From NCBI RefSeq assembly GCF_001746365.1, contig NZ_MJAJ01000035.1, positions 1-64,000 on the forward strand: a stretch of DNA of 64,000 nucleotides. Direction: 5' to 3'. The stretch is from Streptomyces sp. LUP30 (lineage in GTDB: Bacteria > Actinomycetota > Actinomycetes > Streptomycetales > Streptomycetaceae). The position numbers and the translations under genes were made by a program. The notes under the pieces are model-generated. The model had not been told where the DNA came from and did no database searches. It saw only the letters and a program-made list of their open reading frames with translations. How positions within the stretch are numbered: position 1 is the first letter of the stretch; each line of letters begins with the position of its first letter. Below are positions 15,813-23,394 of the stretch, piece by piece.

Positions 15813-17066
15813 CTATGCGGGCGCGTCCGACTCCCACAGCCGGACACCGCGCGCCGCCGCCCGCTCCCCGATCCGGCGGACCAGCTCTCCCACGGGCAGC
15901 GCGCCGGGCCGACGGCCGTCGCGCAGCCGGACGGCCGCCAGCCCGTCCGCCGCCTCACGCTCGCCGATCACCGCCTGGTACGGCGCTAGACGCGCGGCCC
16001 GGACCCTGGCCCCCAGGCTGCCCTGCTCCGGGCCCGCGAGCTCCGCCCGCAGTCCCGCCGCCACCGCCCGCCGCACCAGCTCCGCCGCCGGCTCCTCCTG
16101 TGCGCCCGACACCGGCAGCACCGCCAACTGGACGGGGGCCAGCCAGACCGGGAACGCGCCGCCGTGCTCCTCGACGAGATGCGCCACCGCCCGCTCCACA
16201 CTGCCGATGACGCTGCGGTGCACCATCACCGGCCGGTGTCTCGCCCCGTCGGCGCCGACGTAGTGCAGGCCGAAGCGCTCGGGCTGGTGGAAGTCGATCT
16301 GCACGGTGGACAGGGTGGCCTCGCGCCCGGCGCGGTCGGTGATCTGCACGTCGATCTTGGGACCGTAGAACGCGGCCTCGCCCTCCGCCTCCTCGTACGC
16401 GATCCCCGAGCCGTCCAGGACCTCCCTGAGCAGGGCGGTCGCCCGTCGCCACAGCCCCGGGCCGGCCACGTACCTGCCGCCCTCGCCGGGGAGGGAGAGA
16501 CGGTACCGGGAGGCACGGATCCCCAGGTCGGCGTAGGCGCTGCCGATCAGGTCGAGGGCGGCGCGGGCCTCCTCGACGGTCTGCTCCAGGGTGCAGAAGA
16601 CATGCGCGTCGTTCAGCTGGATGGCCCGCACCCGGGTCAGACCGCCGAGCACGCCGGACGGCTCCGAGCGGTACATGCCGCCCAGCTCGGCGATGCGCAG
16701 CGGCAGCTCGCGGTAGCTGTGCGAGCGGGAACGGTAGATCAGGGCGTGGTGGGGGCAGAGGCTGGGCCGCAGCACGACCTGTTCGGCCCCCAGCTCCATG
16801 GGCGGGAACATGTCCTCGCTGTAGTGGTCCCAGTGGCCCGAGAGCTCGTAGAGCTCGCGTTTGCCGAGGACCGGCGAGTACACGTGCCGGTAGCCGGCGG
16901 CGCGCTCGGCCTGCCGTACGTACTCCTCCAGGGTGTGGCGGACGATCGCGCCGTCCGGCAGCCAGTAGGGCAGGCCGGCGCCCATCAGCGGGTCGGTGTC
17001 GAAGAGGCCGAGCTCGCGGCCCAGGCGGCGGTGATCGTGGTGGCGGTCGCGGTCGTGGTCGTTCAC
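15813..17066 (-). CDS. Auxiliary threonyl-tRNA synthetase lacking TGS and editing domains
   Basis: 417 residues, against about 640-660 for normal ThrRS. The class II catalytic core and anticodon domain are intact, but the N-terminal TGS and editing domains are absent. All three zinc ligands that select threonine are present: Cys104 (LRPSLCPHH), His155 (LNDAHVFC), His283 (VMVHRSV). Motif 2 (MYRSEPSGVLGGLTRVRA) and motif 3 (VHRSVIGSVERA) are clear. The His/Asp/Arg-rich first 14 residues are unusual. GTG 17066 is preceded by GAGGAG. A duplicate, domain-poor ThrRS suggests an inducible or inhibitor-resistant (for example borrelidin or obafluorin) backup, or supply of threonyl groups without editing. 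Upstream is a Thr-codon leader peptide and terminator, implying attenuation. Confidence 0.9.
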   Translation of the reverse strand: MNDHDRDRHHDHRRLGRELGLFDTDPLMGAGLPYWLPDGAIVRHTLEEYVRQAERAAGYRHVYSPVLGKRELYELSGHWDHYSEDMFPPMELGAEQVVLRPSLCPHHALIYRSRSHSYRELPLRIAELGGMYRSEPSGVLGGLTRVRAIQLNDAHVFCTLEQTVEEARAALDLIGSAYADLGIRASRYRLSLPGEGGRYVAGPGLWRRATALLREVLDGSGIAYEEAEGEAAFYGPKIDVQITDRAGREATLSTVQIDFHQPERFGLHYVGADGARHRPVMVHRSVIGSVERAVAHLVEEHGGAFPVWLAPVQLAVLPVSGAQEEPAAELVRRAVAAGLRAELAGPEQGSLGARVRAARLAPYQAVIGEREAADGLAAVRLRDGRRPGALPVGELVRRIGERAAARGVRLWESDAPA

Positions 17067-17110
17067 GGGGGGCTCCTCGCTCGCAGGGGGGCGAGGGACC
17101 GGGGAACGGC

Positions 17111-17140
17111 GAAGCCCCGGGGCGCTCGCCCCGGGGCTTC
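17111..17140 (-). terminator. Attenuator hairpin in ThrRS leader
   Basis: GAAGCCCCGGGGCG and its complement form a 13-14-bp GC-rich stem with a tiny loop, 18 nt after the leader peptide stop and 44 nt before the ThrRS start. It is a typical Streptomyces terminator without U-run and would abort transcription before the gene. Confidence 0.75.
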
Positions 17141-17157
17141 GGTCATCCAGTCGTGGA

Positions 17158-17214
17158 TCAGCGCGCCGGGACGGTGTCCGGCGTCGTCGTGAGGGACGGC
17201 TGGGCGCGCTTCAT
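17158..17214 (-). CDS. Threonine-rich leader peptide (18 residues) of ThrRS attenuator
   Basis: The frame ATG 17214 to TGA 17158 encodes MKRAQPSLTTTPDTVPAR. Three ACG codons in a row plus one ACC give four Thr in 18 residues. The region from these codons to the stop can itself form a hairpin (GCCGG/CCGGC pairing around 17164-17184), as expected of the pause/anti-terminator part of a ribosome-mediated attenuator. When charged threonyl-tRNA is scarce, stalling on ACG ACG ACG would free the downstream strand and prevent the terminator at 17111. The ribosome site is weak; TACTTT ends 7 nt upstream, so translation may begin leaderless. Confidence 0.65.
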   Translation of the reverse strand: MKRAQPSLTTTPDTVPAR

Positions 17215-17221
17215 GCCGGCG

Positions 17222-17252
17222 AAAGTAGCAACGGCGGCACGCGCCGCGCCAA
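17222..17252 (-). promoter_or_regulatory. Candidate promoter of ThrRS leader
   Basis: On the minus strand TTGGCG (17252-17247) precedes TACTTT (17227-17222) with a 19-bp spacer. Transcription would start at about 17214, the leader ATG. Weak match. Confidence 0.3.
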
Positions 17253-17384
17253 CCGTTTTCCCGCGCCGCCCACCCGCCCGCACCAACCCCGGTAACCCGT
17301 ACGGACCGTCGCGCTGGTCGTCGGACGGCGCCGATGGTGCCGTGGGAGGACGCAGCCCGCGCGCACTCCTGGAGGCACCCCCCG

Positions 17385-18155
17385 ATGACCCGTCGCACCC
17401 TCCTGGCCTCCACCGCCGTCGTCCTGGCCCTCACCACCGTCACCGGCTGCGCCACCCTCGGCCTGGAGCACCCGCCGACGGCCGCTCCGGCCCTGCCCAC
17501 GGTCGAGCGGACGTCGGCCCGGCCCACCGCGCCGGCCGCCTCCTCCGCCCTCACCGACGCGCAGGCGCGGGCCTCCCTCATCACCGAGACCGACCTCGGC
17601 CCGCCCTGGACCCGGACCCGCGGCGCGGCCACCTGGCGGGACGGGATGCTCAAGGCGACCACGTCGACCGCCGAGTGCCAGAAGCTCCTCGACGACCTCT
17701 ACGCCGACGAGCTGCTCGGCGGCCCCGCCCGTGCGGTCACCGCCCTGGACGACCCGGACACCGGCGCCCAGCTCCGCTACCAGCTCACCGGCCACCGCCC
17801 GGCGGACGTCGACCGCAGGCTGGCCTGGCTGAAGACGATGCCCCAGAAGTGCGCCCGGTTCGCGGCCGAGGCGACCGGCAAGACGGTGCTCGACGTGCAG
17901 GTCTCGGAGCTGCCCCTGCCGGAGGTGGGAGACGTCCGCCAGGGTCTGCGCGTGAAGGCGACGGTCCAGGTGAAGAACGGCGGCGACCCGACCGTCCTCA
18001 CCCTGGACGTCGCCGCCGTGCGGGCCGGCCAGGACGCCTTCGCCCTCGTCGACGGCGGCCTGGGCGACGCCCCGAACGAGGCGACGCAGGCGGCGGTACA
18101 ACTCGGCGTACGCCGACTGGCGGACGTCAGGAAGCAGCCCAAAGTCCAGGTCTGA
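17385..18155 (+). CDS. Putative lipoprotein, sensor-domain-like
   Basis: 256 residues from ATG 17385 behind TGGAGG. The signal ends in lipobox VTGC at about residue 22. After a Pro/Ala/Thr linker, the folded part (about 60-250) has two Cys (AECQKLL, QKCARFA), likely a disulfide. It has the alternating pattern seen in actinobacterial lipoproteins related to the PknH extracellular sensor domain. Function unknown; that similarity is a weak impression. Confidence 0.75.
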   Translation: MTRRTLLASTAVVLALTTVTGCATLGLEHPPTAAPALPTVERTSARPTAPAASSALTDAQARASLITETDLGPPWTRTRGAATWRDGMLKATTSTAECQKLLDDLYADELLGGPARAVTALDDPDTGAQLRYQLTGHRPADVDRRLAWLKTMPQKCARFAAEATGKTVLDVQVSELPLPEVGDVRQGLRVKATVQVKNGGDPTVLTLDVAAVRAGQDAFALVDGGLGDAPNEATQAAVQLGVRRLADVRKQPKVQV

Positions 18156-18249
18156 ACACCCCCGGCGGCAGGTCTGCCCCCCCCCGGCGGCCGGCGGAGC
18201 CGCGGCCCACGCGGCACAGACGGACGGCGCACGGACGGCGGACGGACGT

Positions 18250-18966
18250 TCACAGGGGCGGGGGCCGGTCGAAGCGGGTGTGGAGGGTGATCACCTCGTG
18301 GGCCACTTCGAGGACCGGGCAGCCCTGGGCGAAGGCGTGGCCGCGCAGCAGTGCGAGCGCCTCGTCCGCCGTGACGCCGAACTGCACCATGACCATGCCG
18401 GTCGCCTGGTACACCTCACCGTGGTCGGCGGCCAGCGGGCTGAGCCACCGGCCCGCGTCGTCCCGCCCGCCCCGGGGCAGCGACACCAGCGCCGACGTCA
18501 CCACGTCGGCGACCTCCCGCGCCGTGCGCAGCTCGTCGGCGGCCAGCTCCCCGGGGACGGCCCGGTAGAGGTCGAGCGTGCCCACGCACACCGTGCGGTC
18601 GCCCAGCGGCAGCGCGTACACCGACCGCACCCCGGCGGCCGCCGCCTGCTGGGCGAAGACCGGCCACCGGCACGCGTCCCGGCGGGAGGACAGATCGCCG
18701 GCGCTGACCGGCGAACCCGTCGCGGCGGCCTCCAGACCGGGCCCGTCCCCCAGGGTGACCTCCAGCTCCATGACGTCGGCGGCCCGCTGCCCGCTCGCCC
18801 CCAGCGGCACGGACATCCCCTCTCCGCGCAGGGTCACGCCCACGTCGTCCACCGGCAGCAGCTTCACCACCGCGTCGCACAGCCGCTGCGGCACCTCCCG
18901 CGGGCCGGCGCCGCGCATCTCCCGGGCGATGACCTCGGCGACCCGGCTCCGTTCCTGGCCGCCCAT
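18250..18966 (-). CDS. GAF-ANTAR RNA-binding antiterminator regulator
   Basis: 238 residues from ATG 18966, preceded by GGAGGTGAGGACC. Residues about 20-165 form a GAF domain (LPVDDVGVTLRGEG, GDGPGLEAAATGSPVSAGDL, SVYALPLGDRTVCVGTLDLYR). Residues about 180-235 form an ANTAR domain (EVYQATGMVMVQFGVTADEALALLRGHAFAQGCPVLEVAHEVI), which binds paired hexanucleotide loops in mRNA to prevent termination. The GAF ligand is unknown. The gene's own 5' region contains a minisatellite. Confidence 0.88.
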   Translation of the reverse strand: MGGQERSRVAEVIAREMRGAGPREVPQRLCDAVVKLLPVDDVGVTLRGEGMSVPLGASGQRAADVMELEVTLGDGPGLEAAATGSPVSAGDLSSRRDACRWPVFAQQAAAAGVRSVYALPLGDRTVCVGTLDLYRAVPGELAADELRTAREVADVVTSALVSLPRGGRDDAGRWLSPLAADHGEVYQATGMVMVQFGVTADEALALLRGHAFAQGCPVLEVAHEVITLHTRFDRPPPL

Positions 18967-19045
18967 GGTCCTCACCTCCGTGGCGGAGCGCGCCCACCTC
19001 CGACGGTCGGCCGGGTACCCCGTCACCGGCACGGGAACCGGCGGC

Positions 19046-19158
19046 GCGGACATGAGCAAGGGCGGGCATGGGCAGGGCGGACATGAGCAAGGGCGGGCAT
19101 GGGCAGGGCGGACATGGGCAGGGCGGACATGGGCGGGGCGGACATGGGCGGGGGCCGG
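19046..19158. repeat. Minisatellite, seven 15-16-bp units
   Basis: The core GGCGGACATGGGCAG recurs with CATG spaced 16, 15, 16, 15, 15 and 15 bp. The first four units alternate two variants (CATGAGCAAG and CATGGGCAG). It fills the spacer between the GAF-ANTAR gene and the XRE-TPR gene. Confidence 0.9.
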
Positions 19159-19165
19159 AAGCGCG

Positions 19166-20509
19166 CTACAGCGGCGGCTGGGCCGGGGCCGGACCCAGCG
19201 TCGTCGACCCCGGCGCCGTACGGTGCCCGAGACCTGTGCGGTACGCGTCCAGCGCCGCCTCGACCCGTCCCGTGCGCCGCAGCAGATCGCCCAGCATCCG
19301 GCACAGATCGGCGAGGTCGCCCGCCGCGCCCGCCCGCTCCAGCAGACTGAGCGCCCGCACGTAGTGCTCCTCGGCCGCCTCCGTGTCCCGCGCGTCCTCG
19401 GCGATGATGCCGAGCAGCCGGTGGGCGCCGGCCGAGTGCACGGCCCCCCGCTCGGAGGACAGGTCCCCCAGCACCCCGTGCAGCAGCGCGGCCGCCTCCT
19501 GGGACTTGCCCCTGCGGTGCAGCACGTCGGCCAGCTCGACGGCGACCTGACTGCTGTAGAGGGCGGCGCGCTGCGCGGAGTGCATGGCCTGCGCCTGCCT
19601 CAACTCGTCCTCCGCACGTTCCAGTTCGCCGTTCTGGGCGTAGACGTAGCCGCGCATCCAGTGGCAGTTGGCGAGCTCGGTGCGCAATTGGAGCTGACGG
19701 TAGAGCTCGGCGGCCTTGGCCAGCGAGGCGTCGGCCTCCGCGAGGCGGCCCTCGGCGAGGAGCGTCCGGGCCACCGACCGGTGCATCCGCGCCACGAGGG
19801 CCGGGTCGCCGACCCGGGGCGCGAGGGCGAGGGCGAACTCGGCCGCCTGGGCGGCGCGGGCCGCCGCCCCCATGTCCATGTACGGGCCGATGACGGAGGC
19901 GTACAGCAGCAGAAGCGCGTCGGGGTCGTGCAGCCCGCCCCGGTTGAGCTCGTCGAGGGTGGACTCCAGCAGGTAGACGGCGTAACGGAGTTCGCCGGCG
20001 AGGTAGTGGGCGACGGCCCGGCCGCGCAGGGCGGGGACGCGGGCCGTCAGCGGGGCGTCGGCGAGCCGCCGCTCGGCCCGCTCGAAGCAGCGCCGGGCCG
20101 TGTCCAGGTCTCCGGCGTCGATGCCGCACTCCCCGAGGCCGAGCAGCGCGGTGGCCTCTTCCGCGGCCAGCCCGTGCTCCTCGGCCTCCGCCAGGAGCAC
20201 GGTGTACTGCCGGGTCGCCTCCTCTGCCTCCCCGGTGGCCAGCGCCCGCTGGGCCTCCGTGAGGCGCAGCCGCAGGTCGGTCACGAGCCGGGCGGGGCGG
20301 CCGGTGGCCAGTTCCTCGAAGTCGACGCCGAGCCGCTCGGCGATGTGCCTGAGCGCCTCGTCGGAGGGCCGCACCCGGCCGGCCTCCAGCGTGGAGACGT
20401 AGGCGGGGGTGTAGGTCGGCTCGGCCAACTGCCTCTGGGTGAGCCCTCGTTCGACGCGCAGGCGCTGCACCCGACGCCCGACGACCTCCGGTTCGTCCCG
20501 CTCTGCCAC
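19166..20509 (-). CDS. XRE-family HTH regulator with TPR array (RRNPP-like)
   Basis: 447 residues from GTG 20509. An N-terminal HTH_3 domain (about 8-65: GRRVQRLRVERGLTQRQLAE, YVSTLEAGRVRPSDEALRHIAERLGV) binds DNA. The rest is helical with at least eight TPR-like repeats (ALLGLGECGIDAGDLDTARRCFERAERRL, MHRSVARTLLAEGRLAEADASLAKAAELY, LADLCRMLGDLLRRTGRVEAALDAYRTGL). HTH plus TPR is the layout of Rgg/PlcR/NprR peptide receptors and of related Streptomyces regulators. A divergent small exported peptide and a palindrome lie just upstream. Confidence 0.85.
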   Translation of the reverse strand: MAERDEPEVVGRRVQRLRVERGLTQRQLAEPTYTPAYVSTLEAGRVRPSDEALRHIAERLGVDFEELATGRPARLVTDLRLRLTEAQRALATGEAEEATRQYTVLLAEAEEHGLAAEEATALLGLGECGIDAGDLDTARRCFERAERRLADAPLTARVPALRGRAVAHYLAGELRYAVYLLESTLDELNRGGLHDPDALLLLYASVIGPYMDMGAAARAAQAAEFALALAPRVGDPALVARMHRSVARTLLAEGRLAEADASLAKAAELYRQLQLRTELANCHWMRGYVYAQNGELERAEDELRQAQAMHSAQRAALYSSQVAVELADVLHRRGKSQEAAALLHGVLGDLSSERGAVHSAGAHRLLGIIAEDARDTEAAEEHYVRALSLLERAGAAGDLADLCRMLGDLLRRTGRVEAALDAYRTGLGHRTAPGSTTLGPAPAQPPL

Positions 20510-20563
20510 GCCGGTCCCCCAACTCGCCCTGTGCCTCTTGCCGTCGGACTGGCCCTGCCCCTA

Positions 20564-20592
20564 GGTTAAACAGCGAGTTAAGCACGCTTAAC
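20564..20592. promoter_or_regulatory. Operator-like palindrome between regulator and peptide genes
   Basis: GTTAAGC-AC-GCTTAAC (20577-20592... arms 20577-20583 and 20586-20592) is a perfect 7-bp inverted repeat, with a third half-site GTTAAAC at 20565-20571 in phase about 12 bp away. AT-rich islands are rare here, so this is a strong candidate binding site for the XRE regulator. Confidence 0.6.
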
Positions 20593-20638
20593 AGCTGGCT
20601 GACGTGAGTATCGCAGTCGCCGACGTTGCGAGGTAGCC

Positions 20639-20809
20639 GTGTCCGGACGCATCTCCGCACGCCCTTCCGCGCCCTGTGTCAGGGCCGTCGCCGCAGCCGT
20701 GCTGACCGTGACGGCGCTGATCACCGCGGCCAACGCGGGCCCGGCCACGGCCCCCGGCAGCGCTCCGCCCGCCCCCGTCGCCCGGCACGACACGGCGGAA
20801 CGCCACTGA
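20639..20809 (+). CDS. Short exported peptide divergent from XRE-TPR regulator
   Basis: 56 residues from GTG 20639 with GCGAGGT upstream. Basic start (SGRISARPSAPCVR), hydrophobic core (AVAAAVLTVTALITA), a signal peptidase site at ANA near residue 33, then a mature part of about 23 residues ending ARHDTAERH. Codon usage is typical of real genes. Many HTH-TPR regulators are controlled by a peptide encoded next door, exported and re-imported. This gene has the right size, place and signal for that role; the link is inference. Confidence 0.6.
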   Translation: MSGRISARPSAPCVRAVAAAVLTVTALITAANAGPATAPGSAPPAPVARHDTAERH

Positions 20810-20861
20810 CGCCCCTGACACCGGCGACGCCGCACCGGGACGCCCGGCCCGCGCCGCCGGG

Positions 20862-22181
20862 TCACCCCTGGGTCTGCAGCTGCCGCAGCTGTTCCTGGAC
20901 GTGGTCCAGGGCGCCCTCGTGCCGGCCGGGCACCCGGCCGCGCAACCGGGCGAGCGCCGGCCCCAGCTCACGGGCGCTGGCCGCGCTGCCGATCCGCCCC
21001 CACTGGTGGTGCGCCCGGTCCACGGCCGCCTCCACGGCAGGCGCGTCCACCGGCTGACCGGCGTCCAGCCGTGCGGCGGCGACGGCCATCCAGATACGGC
21101 AGCTGCCCGCGGCGTCCCCCGCGAACATCGCCAGGTCCGCCCGCACCTCGGCCCAGTGCAGCGCCTCCTCGGAGCCGGCCCCCTGCGCCACCACGGCAGC
21201 CTGCTCCCACCGCGCGGCGAGGGCGTCGGCGTCCGCGTGCCGGCCGGACCGGACGGCGGCGGAGATGTCGGCGTGCGGATCGCCGCCCGGCGCCCCTCCC
21301 TGCTCCAGGGCCCGGGCGCCCCCGGAAACGGCCGGCGCCGGAACGGGCCGGGACGTGACAGGCGGAGACGGGGTGAGCGGAGACGGCGTGGTCACGGACC
21401 GGACGGGCACGGACTGGGCGGAGAAGGGCTGCACGGGCACGGACCGGACGGGCACGGACTGCACGGGCACGGACCGGACGGGGAAGGGCTGGGTGGGCAG
21501 GGGCGGGGCGGCGGGGTGGGAAGGCGGCGTCGGTGTCGCCTGGCCGGCGCGGGCGGGAATGACGAGGTCTCCCGTCTCCCCCTCGCCGGCGATCCGGGCC
21601 GTCGCCATCTGGTGCAGCCGGTCGAGCCCCGGCCGCCCCCCGCTGCGCAGTATCGTCGCCACCGCCTTCATGTACGAGGGCGCGGCGACCGTCCGTCGCC
21701 CGCGTCCGGCCGGCGGCGCGACCCTCCCGTACACGGTCACCGCGGGACCGCAGTCCAGGACGTTCCCCCGCAGCCACTCCCAGGTCTCCGCGTCCGCGTG
21801 CAGGTCCAGCAGCACCGTCGTGGCCCCGGCCGGCCGCAGCCGCAGCTCCTCCCGGAACCAGTGCCAGGGGAGCGCCGTGTACCGCACGGTGGACGGCGTG
21901 GTGCGCGCCAGCGCGAGATGCGGCAGCCGCTGGCGGCGGTCGAGCTGGAGCTGTCCGGCGACGTACACGGTCAGCGGCCCGGGCGCGGCCGCGGCGGCCC
22001 GCAGCCGGGTCAGCACGGCCTGCGGCTCCAGCGGATCGGCGAGCTCGACGACGTTCGCGGTGTCGGCGCCGGCCAGCACGGAGGGCGGCACGGCCGCCAG
22101 CACGGGGAGCACGGAGGCCGCGTCGACCAGACACCCCTTGCCCATGGGCGAGGCCGCGAGCAGCAGCACCGTTCCCGGCAT
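20862..22181 (-). CDS. Hypothetical protein with Pro/Val/Ser repeat linker
   Basis: 439 residues from ATG 22181 (GAGAGGGG upstream; an ATG five codons earlier is possible). The N-terminal part (about 1-200) looks like an alpha/beta domain (TVLLLAASPMGKGCLVDAA, PLTVYVAGQLQLD, TTVLLDLHADAETWEWL), somewhat like caspase-type or effector modules, but no catalytic dyad could be assigned. The middle has a PVQSVPVRSV repeat. The C-terminal 150 residues are helical and rich in Ala, TPR-like (RSGRHADADALAARWEQAAV). It sits next to the XRE-TPR/peptide pair. Not recognised with confidence. Confidence 0.65.
   Translation of the reverse strand: MPGTVLLLAASPMGKGCLVDAASVLPVLAAVPPSVLAGADTANVVELADPLEPQAVLTRLRAAAAAPGPLTVYVAGQLQLDRRQRLPHLALARTTPSTVRYTALPWHWFREELRLRPAGATTVLLDLHADAETWEWLRGNVLDCGPAVTVYGRVAPPAGRGRRTVAAPSYMKAVATILRSGGRPGLDRLHQMATARIAGEGETGDLVIPARAGQATPTPPSHPAAPPLPTQPFPVRSVPVQSVPVRSVPVQPFSAQSVPVRSVTTPSPLTPSPPVTSRPVPAPAVSGGARALEQGGAPGGDPHADISAAVRSGRHADADALAARWEQAAVVAQGAGSEEALHWAEVRADLAMFAGDAAGSCRIWMAVAAARLDAGQPVDAPAVEAAVDRAHHQWGRIGSAASARELGPALARLRGRVPGRHEGALDHVQEQLRQLQTQG
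21394..21490. repeat. In-gene tandem repeat encoding VPVQS/VPVRS
   Basis: CACGGACCGGACGGG-type 15-bp units and GCACGGGCACGGAC variants recur, with AGAAGGGCT/GGAAGGGCT at both ends. They encode pentapeptides VPVRS, VPVQS and VPVQPF inside the hypothetical gene. Confidence 0.8.
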
Positions 22182-22557
22182 GATCCCCTCTCGCATGGCC
22201 CCTCCCCCTGTCGATCACGTACGTCAGCACCGTAACCGCTGCTGCTGCAAAGAGGGGCCTCAGGACCGCAAACGTCCCCCTACGGGGCCTTCGTCGTCGT
22301 CCGCGGTCCCGTGCACGGCACGGCAGACCCGAGGACCGGGTCCACCGGGCCCTCCCGGCACTCCGGACGACGCGGAACTCGCCGGTGGCGCCGAAGTCGG
22401 CGCAGGTGACGGCCGCGAGCACGCGAGGTAGGCGAAACACGGGCGGACGGCCCCCGCATCCGGGCGTCCGCCCCGGGAATTCGGTCATCCGACTTGCCAC
22501 GGCCGCGGCCGGGGTGTGACCTGGAAGCCGGGGGCGAGGAGAGAGAGGAGCGCTCTC
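22182..22557. other. Intergenic region, nothing firm
   Basis: Divergent spacer of about 375 bp between the hypothetical gene and the four-helix membrane gene. It must hold promoters for both. Only a weak GGAC/GTCC hairpin near 22262-22276 and CAGC/GCTG pairing near 22226-22245 were noticed. Confidence 0.5.
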
Positions 22558-23004
22558 ATGGCTCATGCGGCACCGGCGTCGGGACTGCGGACCCCTTCCG
22601 CGCGAACCCGGACGCCCGACGTCTTCAGCGAACGGACCCACCGGATCGCGAGCTGGGCGACGGCCTCGGCACTGGGGCTCGTCTACGGCTACTGGGTCGC
22701 GGCCAACAACCGTTCCGGCGGCCCCATCACGGGCTGGAACATCCTGCTCGGGTTCGTGAGCGCGCTCGTGTTCGCGGCGCTGTGGACCGGCATCCACGCG
22801 CTCGCCCCCCAGATGCGGCGCGAGCTGCACGCCCTGCTGTGGGCGGCCTTCGCCGGCTGCGCCATGGGTTTCCTCTACGGCCAGACCGACGCGAGCGTCC
22901 TGCGCTCCGCGGGAATGGGGCTGACCATCGGAGCGGCCACCTTCGCCGTCCTGTTCTTCCGCTACTACACGCACGAGGACGCGGCGGGACACCGCATCCG
23001 CTGA
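22558..23004 (+). CDS. Four-helix integral membrane protein
   Basis: 148 residues from ATG 22558 behind GAGAGAGGAG. After a basic N-terminus of about 30 residues, four hydrophobic segments are predicted (about 32-52, 58-80, 92-108, 112-132). No catalytic motif; function unknown. A strong terminator follows. Confidence 0.7.
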   Translation: MAHAAPASGLRTPSARTRTPDVFSERTHRIASWATASALGLVYGYWVAANNRSGGPITGWNILLGFVSALVFAALWTGIHALAPQMRRELHALLWAAFAGCAMGFLYGQTDASVLRSAGMGLTIGAATFAVLFFRYYTHEDAAGHRIR

Positions 23005-23021
23005 ACCCGGCGACCGCGCCA

Positions 23022-23054
23022 CATGGGCCCCGGCGGTTCACGCCGGGGCCCATG
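23022..23054 (+). terminator. Terminator of membrane protein gene
   Basis: CATGGGCCCCGGCG and its exact complement with a GTTCA loop, 18 nt after the stop. Confidence 0.85.
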
Positions 23055-23394
23055 CGTTCCCTCATCCCTCCACTCACCGGCCGACCGAGGACGATCAACT
23101 CCCGGCCGCCCGACGAGGTACCTGACGTCACGCCGTGCGCAGGAGCGGCCTCCCGACCTCTCCCCGCTCTCTCCGGGACCGGCCTTCTCCCCAAAACCAG
23201 GAAACACCCGTTCGGGTGAACCCTCCACCGGAGCAGGCGCGGACGGCCGGCCCCGGGGGCGTGCGGAGCGGCGGACGGGGCGAGCCCTGCGGGGCCGACG
23301 GGGCGGGGAGGCGGGCGAGCCCTGCGGGCCCGGACGCCACCCGTACGGCCGCGACGGGCTCGCGCCCCGCGCCCCGGGCCCGTTGCCTGGAGAG
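23055..23394. other. Intergenic region with short repeats
   Basis: No convincing gene. It contains a small hairpin CACCCGTTCGGGTG (23205-23218) and two copies of GGCGAGCCCTGCGGG (23279-23293 and 23314-23328) 35 bp apart, just upstream of the next gene. Confidence 0.5.

Noticed and set aside
17066..17214. T-box riboswitch upstream of ThrRS
   Set aside because: No T-box consensus bulge was seen, and the Thr-rich leader peptide with terminator explains the region better.
19046..19158. Possible CRISPR array
   Set aside because: Units are 15-16 bp with no unique spacers, and there are no cas genes; it is a minisatellite.
20968..23022. Long minus-strand frame of 684 residues
   Set aside because: Overlaps two well-supported genes in other frames; Arg/Gly/Ala-rich with no recognisable domain.
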